A stretch of 64,000 nt of DNA from Candidatus Bathycorpusculum hydrogenotrophicum (GTDB lineage: Archaea > Thermoproteota > Bathyarchaeia > Bathyarchaeales > Bathycorpusculaceae): assembly GCA_009783705.1 (NCBI GenBank), contig WRCX01000005.1:1-64000 (forward strand). The letters run 5' to 3'. Position 1 is the stretch's first letter. Each line of letters starts with the position of its first letter. This document shows positions 38,563 to 49,255 of the stretch, piece after piece. A program made the translations under genes and the position numbers. Below the pieces are notes generated by a model. It was not told the DNA's origin and searched no databases. It saw nothing but the letters and a program-made list of their open reading frames with translations.

Positions 38563-39680
38563 CTCCCAAAGGGTTTGTTGATGCGAACTTTGTCAATAAC
38601 TGGTACAAGCAGGTTCATGATCAACAATGCCAACAATGAGCCGCCGAAGAAACCCATAAAGGTTTGTATCGAAATAGTCAAAATTGCGAGGCCGACACCG
38701 AATATGATTTGTCCGGTTCCACTAAAGGGTGTTGTCGCTGGATCGGTTGCCATAAAGAACGCTAAGAATATTGAGCTACCGGCGAAGAGCGAGAAGAGCA
38801 ATCGAGTGATTAGGTCTACATCTCCAAATATGAAGGAGAATATCAAAGACGTAGCAGCCATAGCGATGAGATAGCTTGCAGTGATTTTCCATTTAAAGTA
38901 TTTACGGCCAACAACAAAGAGTGCAACACCTGCGATGATGACAGCTATGCTTGATGCACCGCCAACCCAACCATGGTACTTTGTCAGCAACATGATTGAT
39001 TCTACGCTAGCCTCTGTTCCGTTAGGTGAGCCAAAGCATCCCTGCAGATAGGCACCAAACGAGGCATAGCCGTTGCCTGCAGTTCCTAAGCCATCAGCGG
39101 GACTGCCAATGGGGCCTGCAAGTGAGGGAACCATTAGCATACCGGTGCTTAGGTGCCAGCTTGTGATAAGCGTTGTAAATGTTGTCGGTATTAGGACTAG
39201 GAATTTGGCGGCGGCTGCGGGGTTAACTAGTTTTCTGCCTGCTATGCTTGCGACTTTTTTGAAAACAACGATACCAATGATGGAGATTAACGCGATGTAG
39301 AAGAATGCGAGAGGTGCCTCAACGGGTACTCCAACTTCCATACCCATTGCCATTGAAGGAAAACCAAGAGTAAAACAGTTAATGACGATTAAACCAAAAA
39401 CTGCGGCTGACCAAGTATTAACTTCGCTATCAGAGGTGACTTTACCGATAAGAAAGTCGATTGCTACGGCTAAGCCTACTGCAATGAGAGTACCGATGGC
39501 AACGGTTAAGCCTAAGTTCCATCCGGAGGGCGTGACGACATCTGACCAGAGTACAGCGGAAACGATGGTAACTGCGAGAATAGCAATGAAAGTGTATTGC
39601 ATCATACGGTCTTTTGTCATAGATCCGTGAATGTGTGGTGCTGGATTTACAACCAGTTCATTTGAGGATTCGTTACTCAT
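38559..39680 (-). CDS. RnfD/NqrB-family integral membrane subunit
   Basis: APHIHGSMTKDRMMQYTFIAIL, NPAAAAKF, FFMATDPATTPFSGTGQIIFGVGLAILT, LLIMNLLVPVIDKV; multiple TMs. Confidence 0.88.
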   Translation of the reverse strand: MSNESSNELVVNPAPHIHGSMTKDRMMQYTFIAILAVTIVSAVLWSDVVTPSGWNLGLTVAIGTLIAVGLAVAIDFLIGKVTSDSEVNTWSAAVFGLIVINCFTLGFPSMAMGMEVGVPVEAPLAFFYIALISIIGIVVFKKVASIAGRKLVNPAAAAKFLVLIPTTFTTLITSWHLSTGMLMVPSLAGPIGSPADGLGTAGNGYASFGAYLQGCFGSPNGTEASVESIMLLTKYHGWVGGASSIAVIIAGVALFVVGRKYFKWKITASYLIAMAATSLIFSFIFGDVDLITRLLFSLFAGSSIFLAFFMATDPATTPFSGTGQIIFGVGLAILTISIQTFMGFFGGSLLALLIMNLLVPVIDKVRINKPFGR

Positions 39681-39989
39681 ATCAATTTAACCTTCTCAAA
39701 TGAAGAGCTAATTCTAGGAGCGGGCTTATTAAACTTTTTAAAAAGTGCTCCTTTTTGCTGTTTTACTATATAGCTATTGTTAGAACAAACCTCAGACAAC
39801 ACACCCAAGTTTAGGGCTAAACCTGTATTAAGCAAAGACAAACAAGCAACTATCAAATAACAACCATACCTGCCAGCAAACGTTTAGACACAGCATACAA
39901 TTATAGCAACTTTGAAGTAGCATGAAAAATTGGTTTTCCATAGTAAATCTTATATCGAGTAGGAAATCATTCATTTACCGTGTAATTAA

Positions 39990-41096
39990 ATGAATCCAAT
40001 CACTGACCCATTGTTCATGGTTGTTTGGCGCTGTACTCGTAACTGTGTTGGAAGTTGTACATATTGCAGTTACACCAAAGAATACGCTAAAGACCAGGAA
40101 CTAAGCACCGAACAGGCCAAGCATATGGTTGATGAAATGGCAGAGTTCGGCTCAAAATGGCTTGGAATCAGCGGCGGAGAACCTTTGGTTCGCCCAGACA
40201 TATGGGAAGTCATCGAATACGCAGAAAAGAAGCATGATATGAAAGTCAGCCTAATCACAAGCGGCTTTGCATGGGACGAAAAACGCTTTGATCTGCTCCG
40301 CAAATATGACGTCCACACTGCCATTAGCATTGATGGTAACAGAGAATCAAACGATCTAACCCGCCGCAAAGGCGGCTACGACATGGCACTACATGCCATG
40401 AAGAAACTTAGCGAAGTTGGGCTCCTAGACTGTTTAGTCACCACCATGACTAAAATCAACATAAACCACATGGCACACCCAGCAGAACTCGCTGAAGAAT
40501 ACAAAGCCCGCATGCTAGTCTACCACAACCTGGTTCCAGTGGGCAGAGCAAGAGATCACATGGAAGACTTGGCACCCACACCAGAGCAGTACGAAACAAC
40601 ATTTGATGAGATCTATGAAATCCAACGCAAACTCTACGGCAAAGTCAAAATCCATGTCTATGCACCCTTCTACGCACGTATAGTACGACAAAAAAACCCC
40701 GCCAACTTTTGGGCCTGGTACAATGAGGGTTACTTGGGCAAATGCAGCATAGGCGGCAACTATATAGGCATAACAGAAAACGGCGACTATCGAAGCTGCG
40801 GCTTCCATGAAGGCTACCGCATCGGCAACGTCAAAACCAAAAAACTAAGAACCGCCTGGGAAGAACTCCAACAAAGTCCTCTGCACCTCCAGCTACGCGA
40901 CAAAAACAACCTCAAAGGCAGATGTGGTATCTGTGAATACAGAGAAATTTGCGGCGGATGCCGAACACGTGCAGAACACTACACAGGCGACCTCTTCGCA
41001 TCAGACCCCGCATGCAACTATATCCCCAAGATCCTACGTGAAGACCCCAAAATCTTGGAAGAACTTCAAAAAAATCCTCTGGGTAAAAAACAATAA
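39990..41096 (+). CDS. Radical SAM protein with SPASM-like C-terminus
   Basis: CVGSCTYC (CX3CX2C), GISGGEPLVRPDI, C-terminal CGICEYREICGGCRTRAEHYTGDLFASDPAC. Confidence 0.9.
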   Translation: MNPITDPLFMVVWRCTRNCVGSCTYCSYTKEYAKDQELSTEQAKHMVDEMAEFGSKWLGISGGEPLVRPDIWEVIEYAEKKHDMKVSLITSGFAWDEKRFDLLRKYDVHTAISIDGNRESNDLTRRKGGYDMALHAMKKLSEVGLLDCLVTTMTKININHMAHPAELAEEYKARMLVYHNLVPVGRARDHMEDLAPTPEQYETTFDEIYEIQRKLYGKVKIHVYAPFYARIVRQKNPANFWAWYNEGYLGKCSIGGNYIGITENGDYRSCGFHEGYRIGNVKTKKLRTAWEELQQSPLHLQLRDKNNLKGRCGICEYREICGGCRTRAEHYTGDLFASDPACNYIPKILREDPKILEELQKNPLGKKQ

Positions 41097-41339
41097 CCCA
41101 GCATCTTTTCCATTTATACCCTTTTTAGAAAGAACCAAAAAACAACAACCATTATAGACAGGGCTTAATTAGCATGTTTTATAGTTTCTACATCAGAAAC
41201 GGTTACGTTTGAGAGTAACAACATTAATTAGCGGTCAATCAAGTAAAGGAAAACTAGAACCGCAGGTTATGCATAGTCTAAGCAGATGGGGTCAAATAAC
41301 TTTTTAGTGCAGCATACCTATTTTCTACTGTGAAACGAA

Positions 41340-42692
41340 GTGGTTGTTGTTGATTCGGTCGTTCTCAATGCCAAAGCATACCTAAATGGGCAAATCGTTG
41401 ATTGCTGTATTGCCATAGAAGAGGGAATAATCGATAAAATTGGCAAAGAAACACAGATGCCAAATGCCGACCAAAAAAATGACCTGCACGGTCACCTGCT
41501 TGTATTGCCAGGGTTAATTGATACGCATGTACATTTGCGAGATGAAGACAAAGCATACAAGGAAGATTTTACTTCTGGCACCTCTGCGGCAGCCGCGGGC
41601 GGCTTTACCACAGTTTTAGATATGCCAAACAATGTGCCTATTACCATGAGTGCTCAAACCTTGAGAAATCGCATGGAAACTGCCCAAAGGCGGATTGTGG
41701 TCAACACGGGATTCTACTCAGAGTTTCCCCAAACGCTCCCCGAAATAAGAGAAATAGCTAATCAAGGGGCGGTTGGGTTCAAGCTGTTTATGGGCGAGCA
41801 GATGGGGGGGGTAAACGTAGATGACAATACCGCTATAACAGAAGCGCTAAAAACCACTGCGGAAGTAAAACTACCGGTTGCCATCCACGCAGAAGATCAC
41901 ACCTTATTGGCCGCAAATGAGGCCAAGCTTAAGCAGACTAAAAAAACAGCCCCAGCGGATTATCTACGAGCACACACCAAAGAGGTTGAGCGCATGGCCG
42001 TTGAGCGCATTGTTAAACTCAGTGCCAAAACAGGGGCACAGCTACATTTTTGTCACATCTCCACCAAAGATAGTGTAGCAACAATTGTAGAAGCTAAAAA
42101 AACCCAAAAAAACATCACCTGTGAAGTCACACCCAATCATTTGATGCTGAGCAGTGATGAGGTAGAACGGCATGGTTCGCTGGCTATTATAGCGCCGCCG
42201 CTACGTGACCGACTTGAGGTGGAAGCCTTGTGGCAAAGCGTAAATGAGGGCTTGATTGATACGTTTGGCTCAGACCATGCACCCCACACCATAGAAGAGA
42301 AACAAGCAAATGACATCTGGGAAGTCAAAGCAGGCATCCCCGGATTGGAAGTGACCCTGCCGCTTATGCTCACAATGGTAAGAAAGGGCAAGCTTGGCTT
42401 AGAACAAGTTGTGTCCCATCTTGCAGAAAACCCAGCACAAATCTATGGGTTAACAGATAGGGGATATCTCAAAGCTGGTCAAGCAGCGGATCTTACCATC
42501 GTTGACTATCAGAGTCAATTTAAAATAGATGCATCCAAATTTAAGTCCAAAGCCAAATTCAGTCCCTATAATGGCTGGGAAGTTAATGGCAAACCAGTTA
42601 AAACCATAGTGGGAGGACAGATTGTTTATGAGGACAACCAAATTGTTGCAAAGGGCGGCACGGGCAAAATCGTGCGGGGAGGTCCCATGTGA
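41340..42692 (+). CDS. pyrC: Dihydroorotase
   Basis: GLIDTHVHLRDEDKAYKEDFTSGTSAAAAGGFTTVLDMPN; HFCHISTKDS; TFGSDHAPH; GTG start. Confidence 0.92.
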   Translation: MVVVDSVVLNAKAYLNGQIVDCCIAIEEGIIDKIGKETQMPNADQKNDLHGHLLVLPGLIDTHVHLRDEDKAYKEDFTSGTSAAAAGGFTTVLDMPNNVPITMSAQTLRNRMETAQRRIVVNTGFYSEFPQTLPEIREIANQGAVGFKLFMGEQMGGVNVDDNTAITEALKTTAEVKLPVAIHAEDHTLLAANEAKLKQTKKTAPADYLRAHTKEVERMAVERIVKLSAKTGAQLHFCHISTKDSVATIVEAKKTQKNITCEVTPNHLMLSSDEVERHGSLAIIAPPLRDRLEVEALWQSVNEGLIDTFGSDHAPHTIEEKQANDIWEVKAGIPGLEVTLPLMLTMVRKGKLGLEQVVSHLAENPAQIYGLTDRGYLKAGQAADLTIVDYQSQFKIDASKFKSKAKFSPYNGWEVNGKPVKTIVGGQIVYEDNQIVAKGGTGKIVRGGPM

Positions 42693-43171
42693 GGTTTCTT
42701 GTAGATGGTATGCTGGGGAAATTGGCACGCTGGTTACGCATGCTGGGGCATGATGTAACCTATAATGTGCACTTAGAAGACAGGGAACTTTTAGAGATAG
42801 CAAAACTCGAGCAACGAATACTTTTAACAAGAGACAAGGAGCTCTACAAAAGAGCGGCCACAAGGGGGCTGGATACGTTTTATGTGGAGGGCAAAACCGA
42901 AGTCGAGCGGCTTGCAAAAATTGCAGAGCGCTATGGGCTATTGTTAGAGATTGATATGGATAAGTCGCGCTGTCCCATTTGCAATACACCCCTCAAATCG
43001 ATTCAAAAAGAACAAATAGAAGCCCAGTTAAAACCCAATACTGCTCATTACTATGAGCAGTTTTGGCGGTGCCCCAACTGTGGACAGATCTACTGGCAGG
43101 GTGCACACTGGAAACAAATCACAAACACACTCACAGAAGCCAACAAAACATTAACTACAGCACCCGTTTGA
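42689..43171 (+). CDS. Mut7-C RNase domain protein with zinc ribbon
   Basis: MRFLVDGMLGKLARWLRMLGHDV...LLTRDKELYKRA; CPICNTPL and CPNCGQIYWQGAHW. Confidence 0.9.
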   Translation: MRFLVDGMLGKLARWLRMLGHDVTYNVHLEDRELLEIAKLEQRILLTRDKELYKRAATRGLDTFYVEGKTEVERLAKIAERYGLLLEIDMDKSRCPICNTPLKSIQKEQIEAQLKPNTAHYYEQFWRCPNCGQIYWQGAHWKQITNTLTEANKTLTTAPV

Positions 43172-43227
43172 GCAATCATTGACTTAAGCAACTATAACAG
43201 CAAATTACATTTGTGTTGTATAGTAGT

Positions 43228-43443
43228 TTAGGGGTGTTCTATGGTTAGGTGTGCTTTGAGTTCGGTTTTGCTATTGAATGCCTTGCCGCATTTTTTGCAT
43301 CGGTAGTTGTGGTGGTGGCTTTTATCTCCGGCTGTGGGTTCACCGGGGATGGGTATGTTTGGCGGAGGGCGTTCGGGGTGTTCGGGTGGGGCAGGCAGAG
43401 GGGGTATACTGTGGAATACGTTAAAAATCAGACTTATCACCAT
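43228..43443 (-). CDS. Small C2H2 zinc-finger protein with proline-rich N-terminus
   Basis: YRCKKCGKAFNSKTELKAHLTIEHP (CX2CX12HX4H) after a PPLPAPPEHPERPPPNIPIPGEP linker. Confidence 0.7.
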   Translation of the reverse strand: MVISLIFNVFHSIPPLPAPPEHPERPPPNIPIPGEPTAGDKSHHHNYRCKKCGKAFNSKTELKAHLTIEHP

Positions 43444-43540
43444 TCTGTTTAGCGGGTGAGAGGTCTTAAGAGTATGTGGCTACTCTTTGTACAAACACAT
43501 TAAGAGACTAAAATTAGTAGAGAGAAGAAAAGATGGCGTT

Positions 43541-43786
43541 TTAAAATAGCCATTTTAGGGGTATATCTTGGAATGTGCCGTCGGGTAGTGTGCGTCGTAT
43601 GGTTATGGGTAATATGTTTGCATTGAGTTCGCTTAGTGCGATGTCTATGGGGTTGGTGTTTTCTGCGGCATCTACCAAGATTGGGGCTCCCATCGAGATT
43701 TGCAGAGCGCGTGCGCCCACGATTCTTGCTTTCTCGAAGCGAGTGATTTTGGGGGGTCCTACATTGATTGATTTTTCTTGTTGCAT
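43541..43786 (-). CDS. rpoK: DNA-directed RNA polymerase subunit K (Rpb6/omega-like)
   Basis: [26 protein letters not shown]...[25 protein letters not shown]. Confidence 0.93.
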   Translation of the reverse strand: MQQEKSINVGPPKITRFEKARIVGARALQISMGAPILVDAAENTNPIDIALSELNANILPITIRRTLPDGTFQDIPLKWLF

Positions 43787-43787
43787 T

Positions 43788-45482
43788 CTACATCATTCCA
43801 CCAGGCATGCCACCCATACCGCCCATGCCCATTCCGCCCATTGGACCGCCGGGCATTCCTCCTCCTGGGGGCATTGGAGGAGACTTCATCTTTGCGGTTG
43901 AGATAACATCATCAATTTTTAGGATCATTGATGCGGCTTCATTGGCTGATTTGATGATTTGTTTTTTAACAGCAAGCGGTTCGTAAACGTTCTGTTTTGT
44001 CATGTCGTCGACTTTTCCAGCAGATGCGTTTATGCCGGCCCAAGTTTGGCCTTTTTCATGACTTGCGCGAAGTTGGGTGAGAAGATCCACTGAATCTAGA
44101 CCTGCGTTTTCTGCCAAAATCACTGCGAGTTCTTCTAGGGCCTCAGCAAAGATTGCTACGGCTATCTGTTCTCTACCGGGGAGTGTCTGGGCATATTTGC
44201 GCAGGGCACTTGCCATTTCTAGTTCAGGTGCCGCGCCGCCTGCAACTATACGGGGATCCTCTATGAGGTCTTTTATGACAAAGAGAGCATCATGAATACT
44301 GCGTTCAGCTTCTGCGGTTAAGCGTGGGTTGCTGGCTCTTATGAGCAACGTGACAGATTTGGGGTTTTTACATCCTTCGATGTAGGTCATTTTGTCATCG
44401 CCGGTCTTGCGTTCCTCGACTAGTTGGGCTTCGCCAAGATCGGTGCTGGCTAATGCATCGATATTGCTGATGATTTTTCCACCGGTTGCCCGTGCGAGTT
44501 TTTCCATATCGGATTTTTTGGCTCTGCGAATGGCAACTATGCCTTTCCGAGTCATGAAGTGCTGGGCAAGATCATCAATACCTTTTTGGCAAATCACTAC
44601 GTTGGCGCCGGTTGCAAGGATGGTATCGATCATTGCTTTGAGCATAGCTTCTTCTTGTTTGAGAAAAGCCTCAATCTGTGCGGGGCTTTCGATGGTTAGT
44701 TTAGCGTCGAGTTCGGGCTTTTCGTTTTCCAAGGAGACATCCAGAAGAGCAATCTTTGCTTTTTCTACTCGTTTAGGCATACCGCTGTGTACAATTTCCT
44801 TATCAAGCACAATGCCGCTGATAAAGGTGGTCTCTGCGACGGATCCACCGGTTTTCTTCTCAACTTTGATATCGTCTATATCTGCTTTCATTGTTCCCTC
44901 AGGAGTTTTTTCTGCAATTGCTTGCAGAGCTTTAACAGCGATATCAGCGAGGTAGTCTTTGTGCTCAGAGACGATTTTGCTTCCCATCGATGTTACAGCA
45001 GCTTTTTTGAGGTAATCAGATTTCTTTGGATCTATGGGAATAGCGATTTTATCGAGGGTTTCTAGCGCTTTTTGGGCAGCTTGCTTGTAGCCCTCAATGA
45101 TGATTGTTGGATGAATATTTTTATCAAGAAGTTCTTCAGCACGGCTTAAGAGTTGACCTGCAAGGACAACTGCAGATGTTGTTCCGTCACCGGCTTCTTT
45201 ATCCTGGGTTTTAGCAACCTCAACTAGCATCTTTGCCGCAGGATGCTGGATATCCATTTCGTCAAGTATAGTTCGACCATCACTTGTTATGGTAACATCA
45301 CCAAAACCGTCGACTAACATCTTATCCATGCTCTTGGGTCCCAATGCACTTCGGACGGATTCAGCTACAACTTTAGCAGCCATAATGTTTCCATGCTGAG
45401 CGTCTTTTCCCCGGTTCCGCTTAGTACCTTCTCTGAGAACCATAATGGGAACTCCGCCCGCTGACGTGGGTATTGCTGACAA
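43788..45482 (-). CDS. Thermosome subunit (group II chaperonin); start set to TTG at 45482
   Basis: [73 protein letters not shown]-rich tail. GGAGGT lies 9 nt upstream of this TTG. Confidence 0.93.
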   Translation of the reverse strand: MSAIPTSAGGVPIMVLREGTKRNRGKDAQHGNIMAAKVVAESVRSALGPKSMDKMLVDGFGDVTITSDGRTILDEMDIQHPAAKMLVEVAKTQDKEAGDGTTSAVVLAGQLLSRAEELLDKNIHPTIIIEGYKQAAQKALETLDKIAIPIDPKKSDYLKKAAVTSMGSKIVSEHKDYLADIAVKALQAIAEKTPEGTMKADIDDIKVEKKTGGSVAETTFISGIVLDKEIVHSGMPKRVEKAKIALLDVSLENEKPELDAKLTIESPAQIEAFLKQEEAMLKAMIDTILATGANVVICQKGIDDLAQHFMTRKGIVAIRRAKKSDMEKLARATGGKIISNIDALASTDLGEAQLVEERKTGDDKMTYIEGCKNPKSVTLLIRASNPRLTAEAERSIHDALFVIKDLIEDPRIVAGGAAPELEMASALRKYAQTLPGREQIAVAIFAEALEELAVILAENAGLDSVDLLTQLRASHEKGQTWAGINASAGKVDDMTKQNVYEPLAVKKQIIKSANEAASMILKIDDVISTAKMKSPPMPPGGGMPGGPMGGMGMGGMGGMPGGMM

Positions 45483-45663
45483 ATCAAGTAAACCTCCAAT
45501 TAATGCGAACAACAACATGACTGCCTTAACCATATAAGTTTTTCTAGGCACACATACCTCGAACAAGCCATCAAAAGCCAACTTTGAGTGTGAAAACTAA
45601 CAACTATGCAGAAAAGTTTCCTAAAAATGCATTCAACTATTAGCTTAAGTAGTTAAGAAGAGA

Positions 45664-45742
45664 TGGCGGGCCCGCTGGGATTTGAACCCAGGACCTCCGG
45701 CTCCGCAGGCCGGTGTCATAATCCGTACTAGACGACAGGCCC
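45664..45742 (-). tRNA. tRNA-Arg (GCG), CCA apparently encoded
   Basis: Minus strand GGGCCTG...CCGGC-CTGCGGA-GCCGG...CTGGG-TTCAAAT-CCCAG-CGGGCCC-G-CCA. Confidence 0.9.
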
Positions 45743-45946
45743 AACTGTCTTGTTAGCCCTCAAAATTTTGAAGGCAAAGGTAGTAAATACGGAGCTTGAA
45801 CTTAAAAATAGTGGTTTCGGCTTCGAGGTTACTTTGACTCTGTGAGAAAAACTGACAAATGTGAATGTAAATCAGAGGGGGTTAAAGTTGTGGGTTAAAA
45901 AGTTCCACAAACTTGCTGAAACGATTGTTTTGTGAACAATCAGGGT

Positions 45947-47575
45947 TTATTGGGGTTCGGTGTTGGTTTTGTTAAGTACGCGTTCTATTGCGGCGATTAC
46001 GTTCTGTTTGCCCATCGCTAGTACATATGGACCGAGTTTAGGTCCTTGGGATGCACCCATAAGTACAGTGTAGAGTACTTTGAAGAAAGCACCAACTTTT
46101 AGTTCGTTGTCTTTGGCGGCGTTAAAGATGGCGTTTTGAATTGCATCGGCATCAAGGTTGGCTTGTAGTTTTATACAGAGTTCGCTCAGGGCTTTGTGTT
46201 CAGCTTCGGAGAGTTCGATGGTTGTTTCTTTGATTTCATCAAAGTCGCGGGTCCAATTTAGAGCATATTGGATGCGTGTTTGGAGATTTGCGTCTATGCT
46301 TTGATCCTTTTTGAGGTAGCCGTAGCTTTGTAGTTTTTCAGCGACATAGTCGTTTATGCATTCCTTGGGAGCCATCTTGACAAGAAACGCCAGCAGGTTG
46401 TAGGGCACATGGATGCTGAGTTCAGCGGGCGGGTTCATGACATAGCAGTATTGGAATAGCCCTTTGAGGCGGATGGCTTCTTTGGGGTTAGTTTGTTTTT
46501 TGTTAAAGTAAACGTCTTCTAATTCGTCAAGTTCAGCCATATAACTGGGAATATCTGAGACATCAATAGCCCGGGTGCCTACGAAACGTTTGAGCATGAG
46601 CAGTAACAAGGATTGAGGAGAGCCATAGTTGAACCATACCTGAGGGGTGAATACGTTGCCGGCTGATTTGCTGATTTTTTTGCCGCCCTTATCGAGAAAC
46701 ATTTCATATTGGGCATGGCTAGGCGGCTCATATCCAAGAACTTCACGGCAGATGCGGTCGTTTATGCGCACTGAGTCGGCGATGTCTTTGCCATAGGCTT
46801 CAAATCGTATGTCAAGGGCGCGCCATCTTGCGGCGAACTCGGATTTCCAAGTCAGTTTACCCTCACCGCTTTTGATATCCACTTCGCCTTCATGACCGCA
46901 ACCGGCGATGAGTTTACCTTTGATTTCTTGTCCTTCACATTTGTAGGTGACTTTATCAGTTTTAGGATCGAAAGTGTAGGCGCGAGTAGTGTAGAGGTGC
47001 CCGCATTTGTCGCAAACCGCAAAAAAGGGCAAAACCGCGTTGTAGGTTTCTTGTCCGACTTCTTGTTTGATTATTTCGCCAATCTGCTTGGCATTTGTAA
47101 GTAGGGTACGAATTTCACTTAGCAACAGACCCTTTTTGTAGACGTCTTGGGCACTGTAGTACTTGTATTGGATACCGCATTTGTCAAGGGCTTCAAGTAG
47201 AAGCGAGCTCATGTGTTTACCATAGCTCTCATGACAACCAAACGGATCAGGGATAGTGGATACAGAGTATCCGAGATATTTTTCCAAACTGTTAGCTATA
47301 TCAGCCGGCAGACCAGCTGGAACTTTGCGCAGACCGTCTTTGTCGTCGCAGAAGGCAATCAACTCAGAGTTGTAGCCCAAGTTTTTGAGCGCCAAGGTAA
47401 CAGCATAGCTTCGGGAGGCATCACCCAAACTACCGATATGAGGAAAACCTGAGGCACCCAAACCCATCTCGGTGCGAATTCTACCCATGTCACGATTGAG
47501 AGTTTGTTCACGTTCGATGACTTTTTTAGCCATCATATCGTACCATGTGCCCATGCCAACGATTTCATCAGTCAT
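45947..47575 (-). CDS. lysS: Lysyl-tRNA synthetase, class I (ORF extends to 47632; start likely MTDEIVG)
   Basis: HIGSLGDAS (HIGH-like), KISKSAGNV (KMSKS), zinc-binding CDKCGHLY; class I LysRS pattern. Confidence 0.93.
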   Translation of the reverse strand: MTDEIVGMGTWYDMMAKKVIEREQTLNRDMGRIRTEMGLGASGFPHIGSLGDASRSYAVTLALKNLGYNSELIAFCDDKDGLRKVPAGLPADIANSLEKYLGYSVSTIPDPFGCHESYGKHMSSLLLEALDKCGIQYKYYSAQDVYKKGLLLSEIRTLLTNAKQIGEIIKQEVGQETYNAVLPFFAVCDKCGHLYTTRAYTFDPKTDKVTYKCEGQEIKGKLIAGCGHEGEVDIKSGEGKLTWKSEFAARWRALDIRFEAYGKDIADSVRINDRICREVLGYEPPSHAQYEMFLDKGGKKISKSAGNVFTPQVWFNYGSPQSLLLLMLKRFVGTRAIDVSDIPSYMAELDELEDVYFNKKQTNPKEAIRLKGLFQYCYVMNPPAELSIHVPYNLLAFLVKMAPKECINDYVAEKLQSYGYLKKDQSIDANLQTRIQYALNWTRDFDEIKETTIELSEAEHKALSELCIKLQANLDADAIQNAIFNAAKDNELKVGAFFKVLYTVLMGASQGPKLGPYVLAMGKQNVIAAIERVLNKTNTEPQ

Positions 47576-47848
47576 AACTTCTTTGCCTTCTCCCACATGA
47601 CAATGCAGAGATATAGAAAAATGTTTAGACAAACCTCAACTGTATCAGTTTTTGAGAGATAAAAATTCGGTCAGGTTTGTTGATGGTGTTTGTGGTTGCT
47701 GGCCAGGGTTAAAGTCTTTCTTTAGCACGACCAACAGATCACCAGGGATTTTGTTAGTTCAACAACTACTACAACCAGAGGCAGAGATCACTTTCAGCAA
47801 TCACTACGCATACAAACGGTTAATGTGGGGTAAATAAAAAACCACACA

Positions 47849-49140
47849 TCACACGCCAGCATCAATGCACTTCATCAAAAAATCTACAACATTGACTAAA
47901 ATATCCAAATCAATGTTTTTCAGGTTATCCTCGGAAGTATGAATCAGAGTATCTATCAGACTAAATATGTTGCAGGCCGTTAGGGCAATGGTTGGTATTT
48001 CTGCGGCAACAAATATCATATGGTCGCCCATAGGCCAGGGTTCAATGCGCTCAAACCCGGGTGTTCGTTTTACATATTCCATGAGTTGGTTCTCAAGTTT
48101 CTGCGGGCACGCATAAAAAGAGATAGAAGTAGCACTGCCTCGCAACCCTACACCATCTACATTAACAGCCAACAAATATTCCGGGGAGAGCCCTGCCATA
48201 TATGTGGTTTCTCCGGGAGTAGAGTAGTAGTCTTTTCGCCATTTAGTATGGCAATTTCAATCTGGAACGGATAGTCGCTATGGGTAAGAGTCTCCGCTAA
48301 AGCCAACAGAACAGACACACCCGAAGCATTATCAAGAGCACCGGGTGTTGTGGGTTTTGTGTCAATGTGCGCTGAAAAACAGATTTTATCACGGCAACCT
48401 GACCCATAGGTGGCAATTACATTATGGGCTTTTACTGGAATCCGCTCTGTGTTAATGGTTAGTTTTGCTTTCCGGCGGTTACTTTGTAAAAAAATATCCA
48501 ACCTATCCGCACATATAACGGCACAGGGGATGTTAAAGTCCCCATCTTGTATGATGTGTTCTTTATGCGGGCTAGCCACAATTATGGCTTGGGGATGTTT
48601 TTCTTCCAGCAACGCTATGATTTGCTTGTGTTCCTCAGGGTTATAGAATTCAAAGTTTTTTGGCATCAAAGGCTCTTTGCATAACTCACCATAAATAACA
48701 GCTATTTTGTCGCTTAACTCTACCTTTTGAAGCACCTCTACGGTATCGATACAGATAAATTCAGCTTGAATATCGCAAGGAAGCGAATATTCTGCGGGTT
48801 CCACCTGCACCTTCTGATCATCAACCAACAACAGTGCGCCAAAGTTGAGCCAATCAATACAGTCAAACTCCTGCGCATATACCTGAAAACCACATTTTTG
48901 CAATACCTCAAAAGCGTAATCAACCGCTTCTTTATTTTTAGTAGAACCGGTCGGCCTTACGCCAATTTTTTCGCATAACTGATCCATATGTTGCTGTAAT
49001 AAAGTTGCACGATCGCCCAAAGAAACACCGTGTAGAATAATTACCACCTCAGTATAAAATCCAACCGATAGAAGTCGTGGCTTAATCGTGTAACACCAAA
49101 AATAACAACATAATTTGGCAGACTTCATATCAGAGATCAT
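47849..49140 (-). pseudogene. M28-family aminopeptidase-like gene split by a frameshift near 48233-48236
   Basis: ORF 48157-49140 ends out of frame after AILNGE; ORF 47849-48199 continues MAGLSPEYLLAVNVDGVG. The shifted frame reads DYYSTPGETTYMAGLSPEY. Confidence 0.75.
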
Positions 49141-49255
49141 AATCCATGAATGTATGACTATGCTTGCTCAACAAAGTCACCGAAAATCCAAAGGTATAAT
49201 GAAAAAAAAGCAAACTGATAACACAGTTCCATTATAGCAAAATACATACAGTTTT

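Noticed and set aside
45483-45581. N-terminal extension of the thermosome ORF (MAFDGLFEVCVPRKTYMVKAVMLLFALIGGL...)
   Set aside because: A TTG start at 45482 with GGAGGT at good spacing matches the usual thermosome N-terminus; the hydrophobic extension is likely untranslated leader.
45664-45666. Encoded CCA on tRNA-Arg as unusual
   Set aside because: The other two tRNAs lack CCA, but encoded CCA is variable among archaeal tRNAs and three bases can match by chance.
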